Below are positions 1 through 6,134 of a DNA stretch of 11,065 bases, one piece after another (within the stretch, counting starts at the first letter, position 1; each line of letters starts with the position of its first letter). This DNA is from Candidatus Mediterraneibacter gallistercoris (GTDB lineage: Bacteria > Bacillota_A > Clostridia > Lachnospirales > Lachnospiraceae). A program made the translations under genes and the position numbers. The notes beneath the pieces are model-generated. The model was not told the DNA's origin. It was given only the letters and a program-made list of their open reading frames with translations, and did not search any database. Location: NCBI GenBank assembly GCA_019119745.1, contig DWWI01000177.1:1-11065 (forward strand), in the 5' to 3' direction.

Positions 1-1098
1 AATTCCAAGCGGAATAATCATCCAGGTTTTCTGTGCTGCCGGAAGGCTTGCAGAGAACAGAAGGTCTGTCGCTCCTGCAGAGAAGCTGAATCCTGCACGG
101 AATCCGAGGAGTACGGTAATTACAGTGAAGATACCGTAAAGCAGTGCATAAATCACATACAGCACCGGTGCCAGGAACATGAATCCAAATTCGAAGGGTT
201 CTGTTACACCACATACGAAAGCTGCGATAGCTGCAGATGCAACCAGACCGATTGCCACTTTCTTTTTATTACTTTTTGCAGTATGTACCATAGCCAGGGC
301 AGCTCCTGGGATACCGAACATCATACACGGGAAGAATCCTGACATATACATACCAAGACTCCATGATACATCTGCTGATGTCTCGCCTGCCCAGAAGTGA
401 GTCAGGTCGCCGAGGCCGATCGTGTCAAACCAGAATACGTTGTTCAGCGCGTGGTGCAGACCGAACGGGATGAGCAGTCTGTTGAAGAATGCATACAGTC
501 CGGCTCCCACTGCTCCAAGGCTTGCAATTCCCTCGCCAAGTGCAACGAGTGCACCGAAGAGGATCGGCCATACGAAGAGCAGAACTACGGAAACAATAAT
601 AGATACAACACCGGCTACGATAGCAACACAGCGCTTACCACTGAAGAATGAAAGCCAGTCCGGAAGTTTTGTGCTCTTGAATCTGTTGTAGCACATAGCT
701 CCGATGATACCTGCGATGATACCGATGAACGGGTTCTGGATTTTATCGAATGCAAGTGTAGCATCCTCTGACAGTGTTCTGATGACAGAAACATTTGCTG
801 TAGAAAGCAGGTTTGTGATCATCAGCCAGGAAGCCAGAGCCGCCAGACCGCCGGTACCGTCATTCTCTTCGGACATACCGACGCCGATACCGATTGCAAA
901 CAGAATCGCCATATTATCAATCAGGGCGCCGCCTGCTTTCACCAGATAATAACCGATCTGCTGGATAATTCCTGTTACTTCACCACCCTGCATTGTCGCC
1001 GGACACAGAGCGTATCCGATACCCATGAGGATACCGCAGATAGGCAGACAAGCAACAGGGAGCATCAAAGATTTACCTAATTTCTGTAAAAACTTCAT
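1..1098 (-). CDS. nagE: PTS transporter EIIC domain, N-acetylglucosamine type (3' end outside window)
   Basis: This is the membrane permease domain of a glucose-superclass phosphotransferase transporter, probably importing and phosphorylating N-acetylglucosamine. The frame is open from an ATG at 1098 to base 1, giving 366 residues without a stop, so the C-terminus (rest of EIIC and probably an EIIB domain) lies outside. The ATG has a GGAGGG Shine-Dalgarno six bases upstream. Many hydrophobic helices are visible. Family marks are NRLLIPFGLHHALNNVFWFD around residues 206-225, with H214/H215, and the sugar-loop motif GVTEPFEFG at 297-305. GlcNAc specificity is inferred from resemblance to NagE/NagP and from the nagA, nagB, EIIA and antiterminator genes upstream. 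A glucose or glucosamine permease of the same family is the alternative. It is probably the last visible gene of the licT-EIIA-EIIC operon. Family certain, substrate probable. Confidence 0.88.
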   Translation of the reverse strand, partial: MKFLQKLGKSLMLPVACLPICGILMGIGYALCPATMQGGEVTGIIQQIGYYLVKAGGALIDNMAILFAIGIGVGMSEENDGTGGLAALASWLMITNLLSTANVSVIRTLSEDATLAFDKIQNPFIGIIAGIIGAMCYNRFKSTKLPDWLSFFSGKRCVAIVAGVVSIIVSVVLLFVWPILFGALVALGEGIASLGAVGAGLYAFFNRLLIPFGLHHALNNVFWFDTIGLGDLTHFWAGETSADVSWSLGMYMSGFFPCMMFGIPGAALAMVHTAKSNKKKVAIGLVASAAIAAFVCGVTEPFEFGFMFLAPVLYVIYALLYGIFTVITVLLGFRAGFSFSAGATDLLFSASLPAAQKTWMIIPLGI

Positions 1099-1143
1099 TA
1101 GTTTCCCTCCTTTTTTTGACTCTCGTCATAATCCCTTTTTCTA

Positions 1144-1168
1144 TTTCAACCGGTCTTTCCGGTTAAAA
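1144..1168 (-). other. Intercistronic hairpin between EIIA and EIIC genes
   Basis: A 10-bp stem (TTTTAACCGG with CCGGTTGAAA, one G-U pair) closes a 5-base loop in the 85-base gap. It is not followed by a U-run, so it does not look like an intrinsic terminator. It could be an mRNA processing or stability element that sets the ratio of EIIA to the membrane subunit; that role is inference. Confidence 0.5.
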
Positions 1169-1183
1169 TCACTTTAACTTCTA

Positions 1184-1663
1184 TTATGATATTATGATCA
1201 GATCATCGCCGGCATTCACGGCATCTGCCTGAATTCCTTCTACAGACGCATAGTCCGGTGTATTGCAGACAAGCACAGGTGTGATCGTGTCATACCCTGC
1301 CGTCTTCACTTTTTCAAGATCAACCTCCAGAAGAAGATCACCTTTCTTTACATGATCCCCCGCCTTTACATGGCCGGTAAATCCGTCCCCTTTCATCTTG
1401 ACCGTATCCAGCCCGATATGGATCAGGATCTCAGCGCCGAAATCTGTTGTCATGCTGACCGCATGAAGCGTGTCAAACACCATCCCGATTTCACCGTCTG
1501 CCGGGGCGTATATCTTTCCTTCCTCCGGAATGACCGCCGCTCCTTTTCCGAGCATCTCCTCCGCAAACGTGGGATCATTTACTTCTTTAAGCGATACCGC
1601 TTTTCCCTTTGCAGGAGACCCGATCACATGTTTCTTTTCCTTTTTTTTGAATAAATTGAACAT
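1184..1663 (-). CDS. PTS glucose-family EIIA protein (stand-alone)
   Basis: A cytoplasmic phosphocarrier of 159 residues, about the size of free EIIA-Glc (Crr), which passes phosphate from HPr to an EIIB domain. The N-terminal basic stretch (KKKEKKHV) is followed by the single EIIA-Glc fold. IYAPADGEIG lies at 51-60, H67 is in LHAVSM, and the phosphorylated histidine H82 is in ILIHIGLDTV, matching the H75/H90 pair of E. coli Crr. The start at 1663 has GGAGG about six bases upstream. It follows the antiterminator gene by 40 bases and precedes the EIIC gene by 85 bases, so the three probably share one transcript. As a separate protein it could serve this EIIC(B) and other EIIA-less permeases, and could supply phosphate indirectly to the antiterminator PRDs. 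Family assignment is secure. Confidence 0.95.
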   Translation of the reverse strand: MFNLFKKKEKKHVIGSPAKGKAVSLKEVNDPTFAEEMLGKGAAVIPEEGKIYAPADGEIGMVFDTLHAVSMTTDFGAEILIHIGLDTVKMKGDGFTGHVKAGDHVKKGDLLLEVDLEKVKTAGYDTITPVLVCNTPDYASVEGIQADAVNAGDDLIIIS

Positions 1664-1703
1664 TGCTTCCTCCTTCCCTCAAGATATCCGCGAATAGCTG
1701 CCT

Positions 1704-2540
1704 TTAGTTTTCCGCCATAGTTACCCGCCTGATATGGATCGCAAGATACATTACTTCCTCTCCGGAAAGCCGGCAGTCCGTATTTTTTTCTATATACTCT
1801 GCTATCTTGCAGCTGCACGCATACTCTTTCGGATATTTCGTGCGCATCAACTCCGCCAGCTCATTTTCTTCGTTCGGCAGGAGTTCCCTGCGGTACACTC
1901 TCTGGAGCAGAAATTTCAGATGAGTCACGAAGCGCTCGTAATGAAGCGTCCTCTCGTCAAGCACTATACCAAGCTCATTGCTTGTAATCTCAAGAATATC
2001 TCTGAGCTGGTTAGGGAACCGGAACGCATCTCTTATATCCGTTCCATATTCCGCGTTTACAAAATGCAGAGCGATGAACCCCGCCTCATCCTCCGGCAGT
2101 TCCACATCGAGCCGCTCTTTGATCAGCTTTAACGCGTACCGTCCGAGATCGAATTCATGCGGATAAAATCTTTTGATTTCCCACAACAGAGCATTCTGCA
2201 GATTAATCCCCTGCTCAAAACGGTCGATCGCAAAATTGATATGATCCGTGAGCGTTACATAAATGCTCTGATTCAATTTCAGATTCAGATTGCTCTTTGC
2301 ATAGGAAATAATGTCCGCCGATATCTGCACCCTCTCAAGCGGCATGTCTGCAAGAAGTTCTTTTAGCTGATCCGCTGTATCCCGGCTCTTTATCCGGAAC
2401 ACTTTTTCTATTTTCTTTTCATTGACAGGCTGTCCCGGCCGAACCCCGAAACCAAGTCCCCTGCCCATTACAACAATCTCTCTCCCTGTGTCATCAAAAG
2501 CAGAAACGATATTATTATTTATTACCTTTTCTATTAGCAT
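1704..2540 (-). CDS. licT: LicT/BglG-family transcription antiterminator
   Basis: An RNA-binding antiterminator of 278 residues, the usual family length. The N-terminal co-antiterminator domain (1-55) has the hallmark MLIEKVINNNIVSAF and EIVVMGRGLGFG. PRD1 (about 70-170) carries H100 in LTDHINFAIDR and H159 in EAGFIALHFVNAEYG. PRD2 (about 175-278) carries H207 in FVTHLKFLLQRV and H269 in VMYLAIHIRRV. These are the same four positions as in B. subtilis LicT, so PTS control through EIIB (inhibitory) and HPr (activating) phosphorylation is expected. I chose ATG 2540, preceded by AAAGG, over an in-frame TTG at 2570. That TTG lies inside the leader terminator, and the MLIEKVINNN start matches the family. 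The gene lies downstream of its own RAT and terminator, implying positive autoregulation, and heads EIIA and EIIC. The symbol reflects family class; the cluster indicates GlcNAc rather than beta-glucosides. Confidence 0.93.
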   Translation of the reverse strand: MLIEKVINNNIVSAFDDTGREIVVMGRGLGFGVRPGQPVNEKKIEKVFRIKSRDTADQLKELLADMPLERVQISADIISYAKSNLNLKLNQSIYVTLTDHINFAIDRFEQGINLQNALLWEIKRFYPHEFDLGRYALKLIKERLDVELPEDEAGFIALHFVNAEYGTDIRDAFRFPNQLRDILEITSNELGIVLDERTLHYERFVTHLKFLLQRVYRRELLPNEENELAELMRTKYPKEYACSCKIAEYIEKNTDCRLSGEEVMYLAIHIRRVTMAEN

Positions 2541-2559
2541 ATTGAACCTTTCAGGAGAC

Positions 2560-2617
2560 AAAAAAACCAAACTTCATAAACATACCAGTAAACGCTATGT
2601 TTACAAAATTTGGTTTT
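2560..2617 (-). terminator. Leader terminator of the licT operon, overlapping the RAT
   Basis: In the minus-strand RNA, AAAACCAAA (2609-2617) pairs with TTTGGTTTT (2563-2571), and the T-run extends to 2560. Inside, TAAACAT (2597-2603) pairs with ATGTTTA (2577-2583); an alternative inner hairpin GTAAAC/GTTTAC is also possible. The 5' arm shares AAAACC with the RAT, so RAT folding and terminator folding exclude each other. Confidence 0.87.
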
Positions 2618-2639
2618 GCCTGCCATACAGTAACAATCC
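2612..2639 (-). promoter_or_regulatory. Ribonucleic antiterminator (RAT) of the licT operon
   Basis: This 28-base element begins GGATTGTTACTG and ends CAGGCAAAACC, the LicT/SacY/BglG-class target. CTG/CAG closes an apical loop, with the conserved asymmetric internal loops on either side. It starts about 20 bases after the promoter and its last six bases are part of the terminator stem. Binding by the unphosphorylated-PRD1 form of the antiterminator would stabilise it and allow read-through into licT, EIIA and EIIC. Confidence 0.92.
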
Positions 2640-2657
2640 TACCGTATTTACTTATTG

Positions 2658-2691
2658 TTTATAATATATCAGATTCACCTGTCAAAGTCAA
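2658..2691 (-). promoter_or_regulatory. Sigma-A-type promoter of the licT operon
   Basis: Two overlapping readings fit: TTGACA (2680-2685) with TATAAA (2658-2663) and a 16-base spacer, or TTGACT (2686-2691) with TATATT (2663-2668) and a 17-base spacer. Either places the transcript start just before the RAT, which supports a leader-attenuated operon. The A/T-rich stretch 2692-2741 between this and the nagA stop shows no intrinsic terminator. Confidence 0.75.
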
Positions 2692-2741
2692 TCTGTTTTT
2701 TATTTTTTGTTTATACAATTTATTTTTTATTTATGAATTTG

Positions 2742-3857
2742 TCACTGTTTTTTGCCGTTTACATATACAGCCTTAACGTTCAGATCCGCATCCAGTAAAA
2801 CAAAATCCGCATCTTTACCCGGTGTAATGCTTCCGCAGTGATCATAGATTCCAATCTCTTTTGCAGGGTTCATTGTCGCGCATCCGACGGCATCTTCCAG
2901 CGGAATCCCCATCTTCCTGACAGCCACACGCATACATCCCATAAGATCAGTCGCAGATCCGGCGATCGTTCCGTCAGCCAGCGTTGCTTTCGGACCCTTT
3001 ACGAACACTTCCTGTCCCCCCAGTGTGTACTGTCCGTCTGTAAGGCCTGTAGCCCTCATACTGTCGCTGATAAGAATCACTCTGTCTGCCCCGAACATGG
3101 CAAATGTTGCACGCACTACTGACGGATGGATATGAACCCCGTCACAAATCAGCTCCACGTGACACTTTTCGTCATCACGGGCAGCTCCTATCACTCCCGG
3201 CTCTCTGTGATTGAGGGGCGGCATCGCATTGTAGAGATGCGTTACATGGCTTGCGCCTTCCGCCAGGGCCTTTGATGCAGCCTCATAATCAGCTACCGTA
3301 TGGGCTATGGATATCACAACCTCGTCTTTTACCTCACGGATGAACTCCAGTGCGCCGTCATTTTCCGGTGCGATATCCACCAGTTTGATCAGGCCGCCTG
3401 ATTCTTCCTGAAGTTTTCTGAAAAGCTCTACATCACATTTTCTGATATGTTCTGCTGCCTGCGCCCCCTTTTTCTTCTCACTGATAAAAGGTCCTTCCAT
3501 GTTGATTCCTGCCAGCTTGGCGCCTTCAGTTCCCTTGTAGTTCCCGGCAGTCTTCATGATATTATGAAGTTCCTCCTCTGACAGAGTCATTGTTGCCGGA
3601 CAGATGGAGGTAACACCGATGGAAGCCTCATATTTTGCCATATTCGCGATTCCCTCTTCTTTCGCATCACAGAAGTCATCTCCCACGCACCCGTGAAAAT
3701 GAATATCTACCAGCCCCGGAATCATATAGCATCCTTCGCCGTCAAGCACTTCTCCGTCATCGGCAGGGGCCGCAGCAAATCTGCCGTCATTTACAACTAC
3801 TTCACCTGGAACAAATTTCTTATCTTCTGTATATACTTTTACATTCTTAACTATCAT
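2742..3857 (-). CDS. nagA: N-acetylglucosamine-6-phosphate deacetylase
   Basis: A cytosolic amidohydrolase of 371 residues that converts GlcNAc-6-phosphate to glucosamine-6-phosphate and acetate. Visible signatures of the family are the metal motif GLVDIHFHG with H53 and H55, the metal-ligand region NMEGPFISEKKKGA with E121, H186 in VISIAHTVADY, and H207 in THLYNAMPPLNHREPG. The substrate region is CDGVHIHP (239-245), the catalytic aspartate is D265 in ILISDSMRATGL, and the C-terminal motif is CATMNPAKEIG (327-337). Length is near the family norm and nothing is broken. The ATG at 3857 follows an AGGGGG ribosome site. It lies 33 bases after nagB and is expected on the same RAT-controlled transcript. 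Product NagB consumes its glucosamine-6-phosphate. Confidence 0.97.
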   Translation of the reverse strand: MIVKNVKVYTEDKKFVPGEVVVNDGRFAAAPADDGEVLDGEGCYMIPGLVDIHFHGCVGDDFCDAKEEGIANMAKYEASIGVTSICPATMTLSEEELHNIMKTAGNYKGTEGAKLAGINMEGPFISEKKKGAQAAEHIRKCDVELFRKLQEESGGLIKLVDIAPENDGALEFIREVKDEVVISIAHTVADYEAASKALAEGASHVTHLYNAMPPLNHREPGVIGAARDDEKCHVELICDGVHIHPSVVRATFAMFGADRVILISDSMRATGLTDGQYTLGGQEVFVKGPKATLADGTIAGSATDLMGCMRVAVRKMGIPLEDAVGCATMNPAKEIGIYDHCGSITPGKDADFVLLDADLNVKAVYVNGKKQ

Positions 3858-3890
3858 GGCCTGTACCCCCTTACCCTGATTATACAGCGC

Positions 3891-4628
3891 TTATGCCCGA
3901 GACGGTATCTTGGAGAGAGCCGCCTTGTCGCCTACAATAACTACATCATTATGAAGCTGAAGAACCGACGCCGGAACTTCAGGTGTCACCGGTCCGAAAA
4001 ATGCTTTCGCGACAATATCTGCTTTTGCCTCTCCATTTACAATAAGCAGAATCTTCTTTGCTTTCATAATTGTTCCTATGCCCATAGTATATGCCTGACG
4101 CGGAACATCATCCGCAGATGCAAAGAATCTCTTATTCGCCTCAATGGTACTCTCCGTCAGATCTACGCAATGCGTTTTCTTTGCGAACGCGCTGTCCGGC
4201 TCATTAAATCCGATATGTCCGTTGTGTCCCAGACCGAGAAGCTGAATGTCAACGCCGCCCATAGATTCGATCAGCTTTTCATATCTGTCACATTCTTTTT
4301 CCGCATCCGGCTCTGTTCCATCCGGCACATTTGTGTTTTCCGGTTTGATATTTACCCGGTCAAACAGATGCTTATGCATAAAGTAATAATAACTCTGGTC
4401 ATTGTCACGTGTCAGTCCCCTGTATTCATCCAGGTTCACCGTCTTCACTTCCGCAAAATCAACATCGCCTTTTTTATACCATTCTACAAGCTGATCATAT
4501 GTACCGATCGGCGTGGATCCCGTAGCGAGTCCCAGTACACAGTCAGGCTTTAAAATCACCTGTGCTGACAGAATGTTCGCAGCTTTTCTGCTCATCTCCT
4601 CATAATTTGCCGTCTCATAGATTCTCAT
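3891..4628 (-). CDS. nagB: Glucosamine-6-phosphate deaminase
   Basis: A 245-residue cytosolic enzyme converting glucosamine-6-phosphate to fructose-6-phosphate and ammonia, the entry of amino sugar carbon into glycolysis. Motifs seen are the phosphate-binding LGLATGSTPIGTYDQL (32-47), NLDEYRGL with D67/E68, and the active-site loop LGLGHNGHIGFNEP (131-144) with H138 and E143. YTMGIGTIMKAKKIL (180-194) follows. N136 stands where E. coli NagB has D141, as I recall for Bacillus-type enzymes, so I do not read it as a defect. Length is close to short Firmicute NagB. The start at 4628 has AGGAGG upstream. It is the first gene after the RAT/terminator leader at 4710-4790 and is followed by nagA after 33 bases. 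Confidence 0.97.
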   Translation of the reverse strand: MRIYETANYEEMSRKAANILSAQVILKPDCVLGLATGSTPIGTYDQLVEWYKKGDVDFAEVKTVNLDEYRGLTRDNDQSYYYFMHKHLFDRVNIKPENTNVPDGTEPDAEKECDRYEKLIESMGGVDIQLLGLGHNGHIGFNEPDSAFAKKTHCVDLTESTIEANKRFFASADDVPRQAYTMGIGTIMKAKKILLIVNGEAKADIVAKAFFGPVTPEVPASVLQLHNDVVIVGDKAALSKIPSRA

Positions 4629-4709
4629 TTCCTATTCCTCCTTTTCCCGCATGACAAAATGGCTGTTCCGGGCAGTTTTCATCTTACAGATAACACAATA
4701 TTTTTCTGT

Positions 4710-4769
4710 AAAATAAAAACCAGATTTTCAGGCATAAAGATATCCTTCAACACCTGAAAATCTGGTTTT
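4710..4769 (-). terminator. Leader terminator of the nagB-nagA operon, overlapping the RAT
   Basis: A perfect 17-bp stem pairs 4753-4769 with 4716-4732 around a 20-base loop. It is followed in the RNA by TTTTTATTTT. AAAACC at the start of the 5' arm is also the end of the RAT. This is the strongest terminator in the nag cluster and lies about 80 bases before the nagB start, so nagB expression should need antitermination. Confidence 0.93.
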
Positions 4770-4790
4770 GCCTCCTGGAAGTAACAATCC
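4764..4790 (-). promoter_or_regulatory. Ribonucleic antiterminator (RAT) of the nagB-nagA operon
   Basis: A 27-base element beginning GGATTGTTACTT and ending AGGCAAAACC. The first ten bases and the GGCAAAACC end are identical to the licT-operon RAT, while the apical stem differs in ways that keep pairing (CTT/AGG here, CTG/CAG there). It probably binds the same antiterminator encoded at 1704-2540. Confidence 0.92.
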
Positions 4791-4807
4791 AGCCTTCTGA
4801 TAAGTTA

Positions 4808-4836
4808 ATACTAGCAATCACCAGAGCTTTTGTCAA
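4808..4836 (-). promoter_or_regulatory. Sigma-A-type promoter of nagB-nagA
   Basis: TTGACA (4831-4836), a 17-base spacer, and TAGTAT (4808-4813) preceded by TGC, giving an extended -10. The predicted start is near 4800, ten or so bases before the RAT. This is a near-consensus promoter, consistent with initiation being constitutive and control exerted in the leader. Confidence 0.85.
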
Positions 4837-4872
4837 GTTCTATCAGCGTTTAAACTTATGGTTTAAAACAAA

Positions 4873-5244
4873 TCAGTTTTTCTTTCCCGCCAGATAAAAG
4901 ATAGCCACACCAAGTACCAGTGCGATACAGTCGAAAATACTGAATGTATCCTGTGTCACCTGAAGCCAGATCAGAGATACGAGACCGAGCGCAGCAATCA
5001 CCAGGCCGCATACGCGGCATGCGCCGAGAATGCCTTTCACACACACAACACCGCAGATGATCGCAAGAACCGCAACCACATATGCAAGGACTACGATCAG
5101 AGTTTCCTGCGCGTCATGTCCCGGAAACACTCCTCCGAGTTTTCCCATCAGAGCTACTGTTCCAAGAATCGCATAGATCAGACCGAACAGGATCATCAGA
5201 ACGCCGAAAAATTTTAAAACACCTGAATTATTATTGTTTCCCAT
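4873..5244 (-). CDS. Small four-helix membrane protein of unknown function
   Basis: A 123-residue protein that I do not recognise. After a short polar start (MGNNNNSG) there are four hydrophobic segments, roughly residues 9-33, 48-68, 69-95 and 104-118. It ends in a basic AGKKN tail. Cysteines cluster in CGVVCVKGILGACRVC (64-79), within or next to the second and third helices, and KLGGVFPGHDAQET forms a polar loop near 35-48. The ribosome site is weak (AAGGA 12 or so bases upstream, purine-rich between). It has its own promoter at 5330-5358 and is followed by the nagB promoter, so it appears monocistronic. A role in the GlcNAc pathway cannot be inferred from position alone. A short membrane protein of a DUF-type family is likely. 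Confidence 0.75.
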   Translation of the reverse strand: MGNNNNSGVLKFFGVLMILFGLIYAILGTVALMGKLGGVFPGHDAQETLIVVLAYVVAVLAIICGVVCVKGILGACRVCGLVIAALGLVSLIWLQVTQDTFSIFDCIALVLGVAIFYLAGKKN

Positions 5245-5291
5245 TGTTTCTTTTCATTCCTTTCTTTTCCTTAAGAACCTTTCCGTTCTTT

Positions 5292-5323
5292 GGACATTTG
5301 AGTATATGATTATATACTTGTCC
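5292..5323 (-). promoter_or_regulatory. Dyad / 5'-terminal hairpin at the transcript start of the small membrane protein gene
   Basis: AGTATAT and ATATACT form a perfect 7-bp inverted repeat around a 4-base centre (5301-5318). GGACA and TGTCC extend the stem by five pairs, with a four-base bulge. The outer edge coincides with the expected transcript start, so it may be a repressor operator or a stabilising 5' hairpin. Confidence 0.5.
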
Positions 5324-5329
5324 GGTGGG

Positions 5330-5358
5330 ATTATAGCACAGACAATGATAACAGTCTA
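5330..5358 (-). promoter_or_regulatory. Extended -10 promoter of the small membrane protein gene
   Basis: A consensus TATAAT (5330-5335) preceded by TGC gives an extended -10. TAGACT (5353-5358) is a moderate -35 at a 17-base spacing. A GTCTAT/ATAGAC inverted repeat (5354-5377) overlaps the -35. It lies directly after the truA stop. Confidence 0.75.
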
Positions 5359-5386
5359 TTTTCTTACTTATATAGACATATTATTA

Positions 5387-6124
5387 CTATTTGTATTCAA
5401 TACTGATCAGCGTCAAACCCTGCGGCGGCGCCGTAGCCCCTGACTTCTCCCGTTCTTCTGCTTCAAGTATCTTCTTTACATTCTCGGGCGTCCTTAAGCC
5501 TCTCCCCACTTCGGTCAGGGTCCCGGCAATGATACGCACCATATTATAGAGGAATCCGTTTCCACTGATACGGATAATAATTTCATCGCCTGTTTTCTCT
5601 ATATCCAACGTACAGACTGTCCGCACAGTAGTCTTAGCCCCGGTATGGACGCTGCAGAAACTCCGGAAATCATGTTCACCTTTCAGGTACTCCGCCGCCG
5701 CTCTCATCTTATCAAGATCCAACGGGAATGACACATGCCATGTGTACTTCCTTCTGAGCGGGTCCGGCATCTCCCGGTTCAGGATACGGTATTCATAAGT
5801 CTTGACAGAATTCCGATATCTCGGATGCCAGTCCTGCGGCACCTCCTCCGAGTTTACCACCGCGATATCTTCCGGCAGAAGCGGATTCACCGCATAAGCA
5901 AAACGTTCGGCAGGTATCGTAGACGCCGTGTCAAAGACCGCTATATTTCCCCGCGCATGTACTCCCGCATCCGTACGGCTGGCTCCGGTCACCCGGAGCT
6001 CCTCTCCCGTCAGCCGGGAGAGAGCGCGGTTCAAAACTTCTTCTACCGTAATACCGTTAGGCTGGATCTGCCAGCCGCAGTAGTTCGTGCCGTCGTAGGC
6101 GACAGTAAGTTTAATTCTCCTCAT
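5387..6124 (-). CDS. truA: tRNA pseudouridine synthase A
   Basis: A 245-residue enzyme that makes pseudouridine at positions 38-40 of the anticodon stem-loop of many tRNAs. The N-terminus LTVAYDGTNYCGWQIQPN and the catalytic motif GASRTDAGVHARGN (48-60), with the nucleophile D52, are diagnostic. The second half-repeat ends in FLYNMVRIIAGTLTEVGRG (about 192-210). Length is normal and the frame intact. The ATG at 6124 has an unusual GGGGG ribosome site (6129-6133) only one base from a perfect 17-bp hairpin (6135-6175), which could affect translation. It follows ecfT by 97 bases, in the common Firmicute order ecfA1-ecfA2-ecfT-truA. No clear intrinsic terminator follows it. Confidence 0.97.
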   Translation of the reverse strand: MRRIKLTVAYDGTNYCGWQIQPNGITVEEVLNRALSRLTGEELRVTGASRTDAGVHARGNIAVFDTASTIPAERFAYAVNPLLPEDIAVVNSEEVPQDWHPRYRNSVKTYEYRILNREMPDPLRRKYTWHVSFPLDLDKMRAAAEYLKGEHDFRSFCSVHTGAKTTVRTVCTLDIEKTGDEIIIRISGNGFLYNMVRIIAGTLTEVGRGLRTPENVKKILEAEEREKSGATAPPQGLTLISIEYK

Positions 6125-6134
6125 AATACCCCCG

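Noticed and set aside
2541..2570. In-frame TTG at 2570 as an upstream start adding ten residues to the antiterminator
   Set aside because: It lies within the 3' arm of the leader terminator and has no good ribosome site. The family begins MxIxKVINNN, which matches the ATG at 2540.
3693..4553. Plus-strand open frame of 286 codons
   Set aside because: Opposite nagA and nagB with no family features; composition of a shadow frame.
4849..4867. 7-bp hairpin (TTTAAAC/GTTTAAA) after the small membrane protein gene as a terminator
   Set aside because: No U-run follows it in the direction of transcription and the stem is A/T-rich.
5231..5257. Eight-codon frame overlapping the start of the small membrane protein gene
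   Set aside because: Its ribosome site would be only two bases from its ATG, and it ends just inside the next gene; likely chance.
5354..5377. GTCTAT/ATAGAC inverted repeat after truA as a terminator
   Set aside because: Six pairs, A/T-rich, twelve-base loop and no U-run; it overlaps the -35 of the next promoter.
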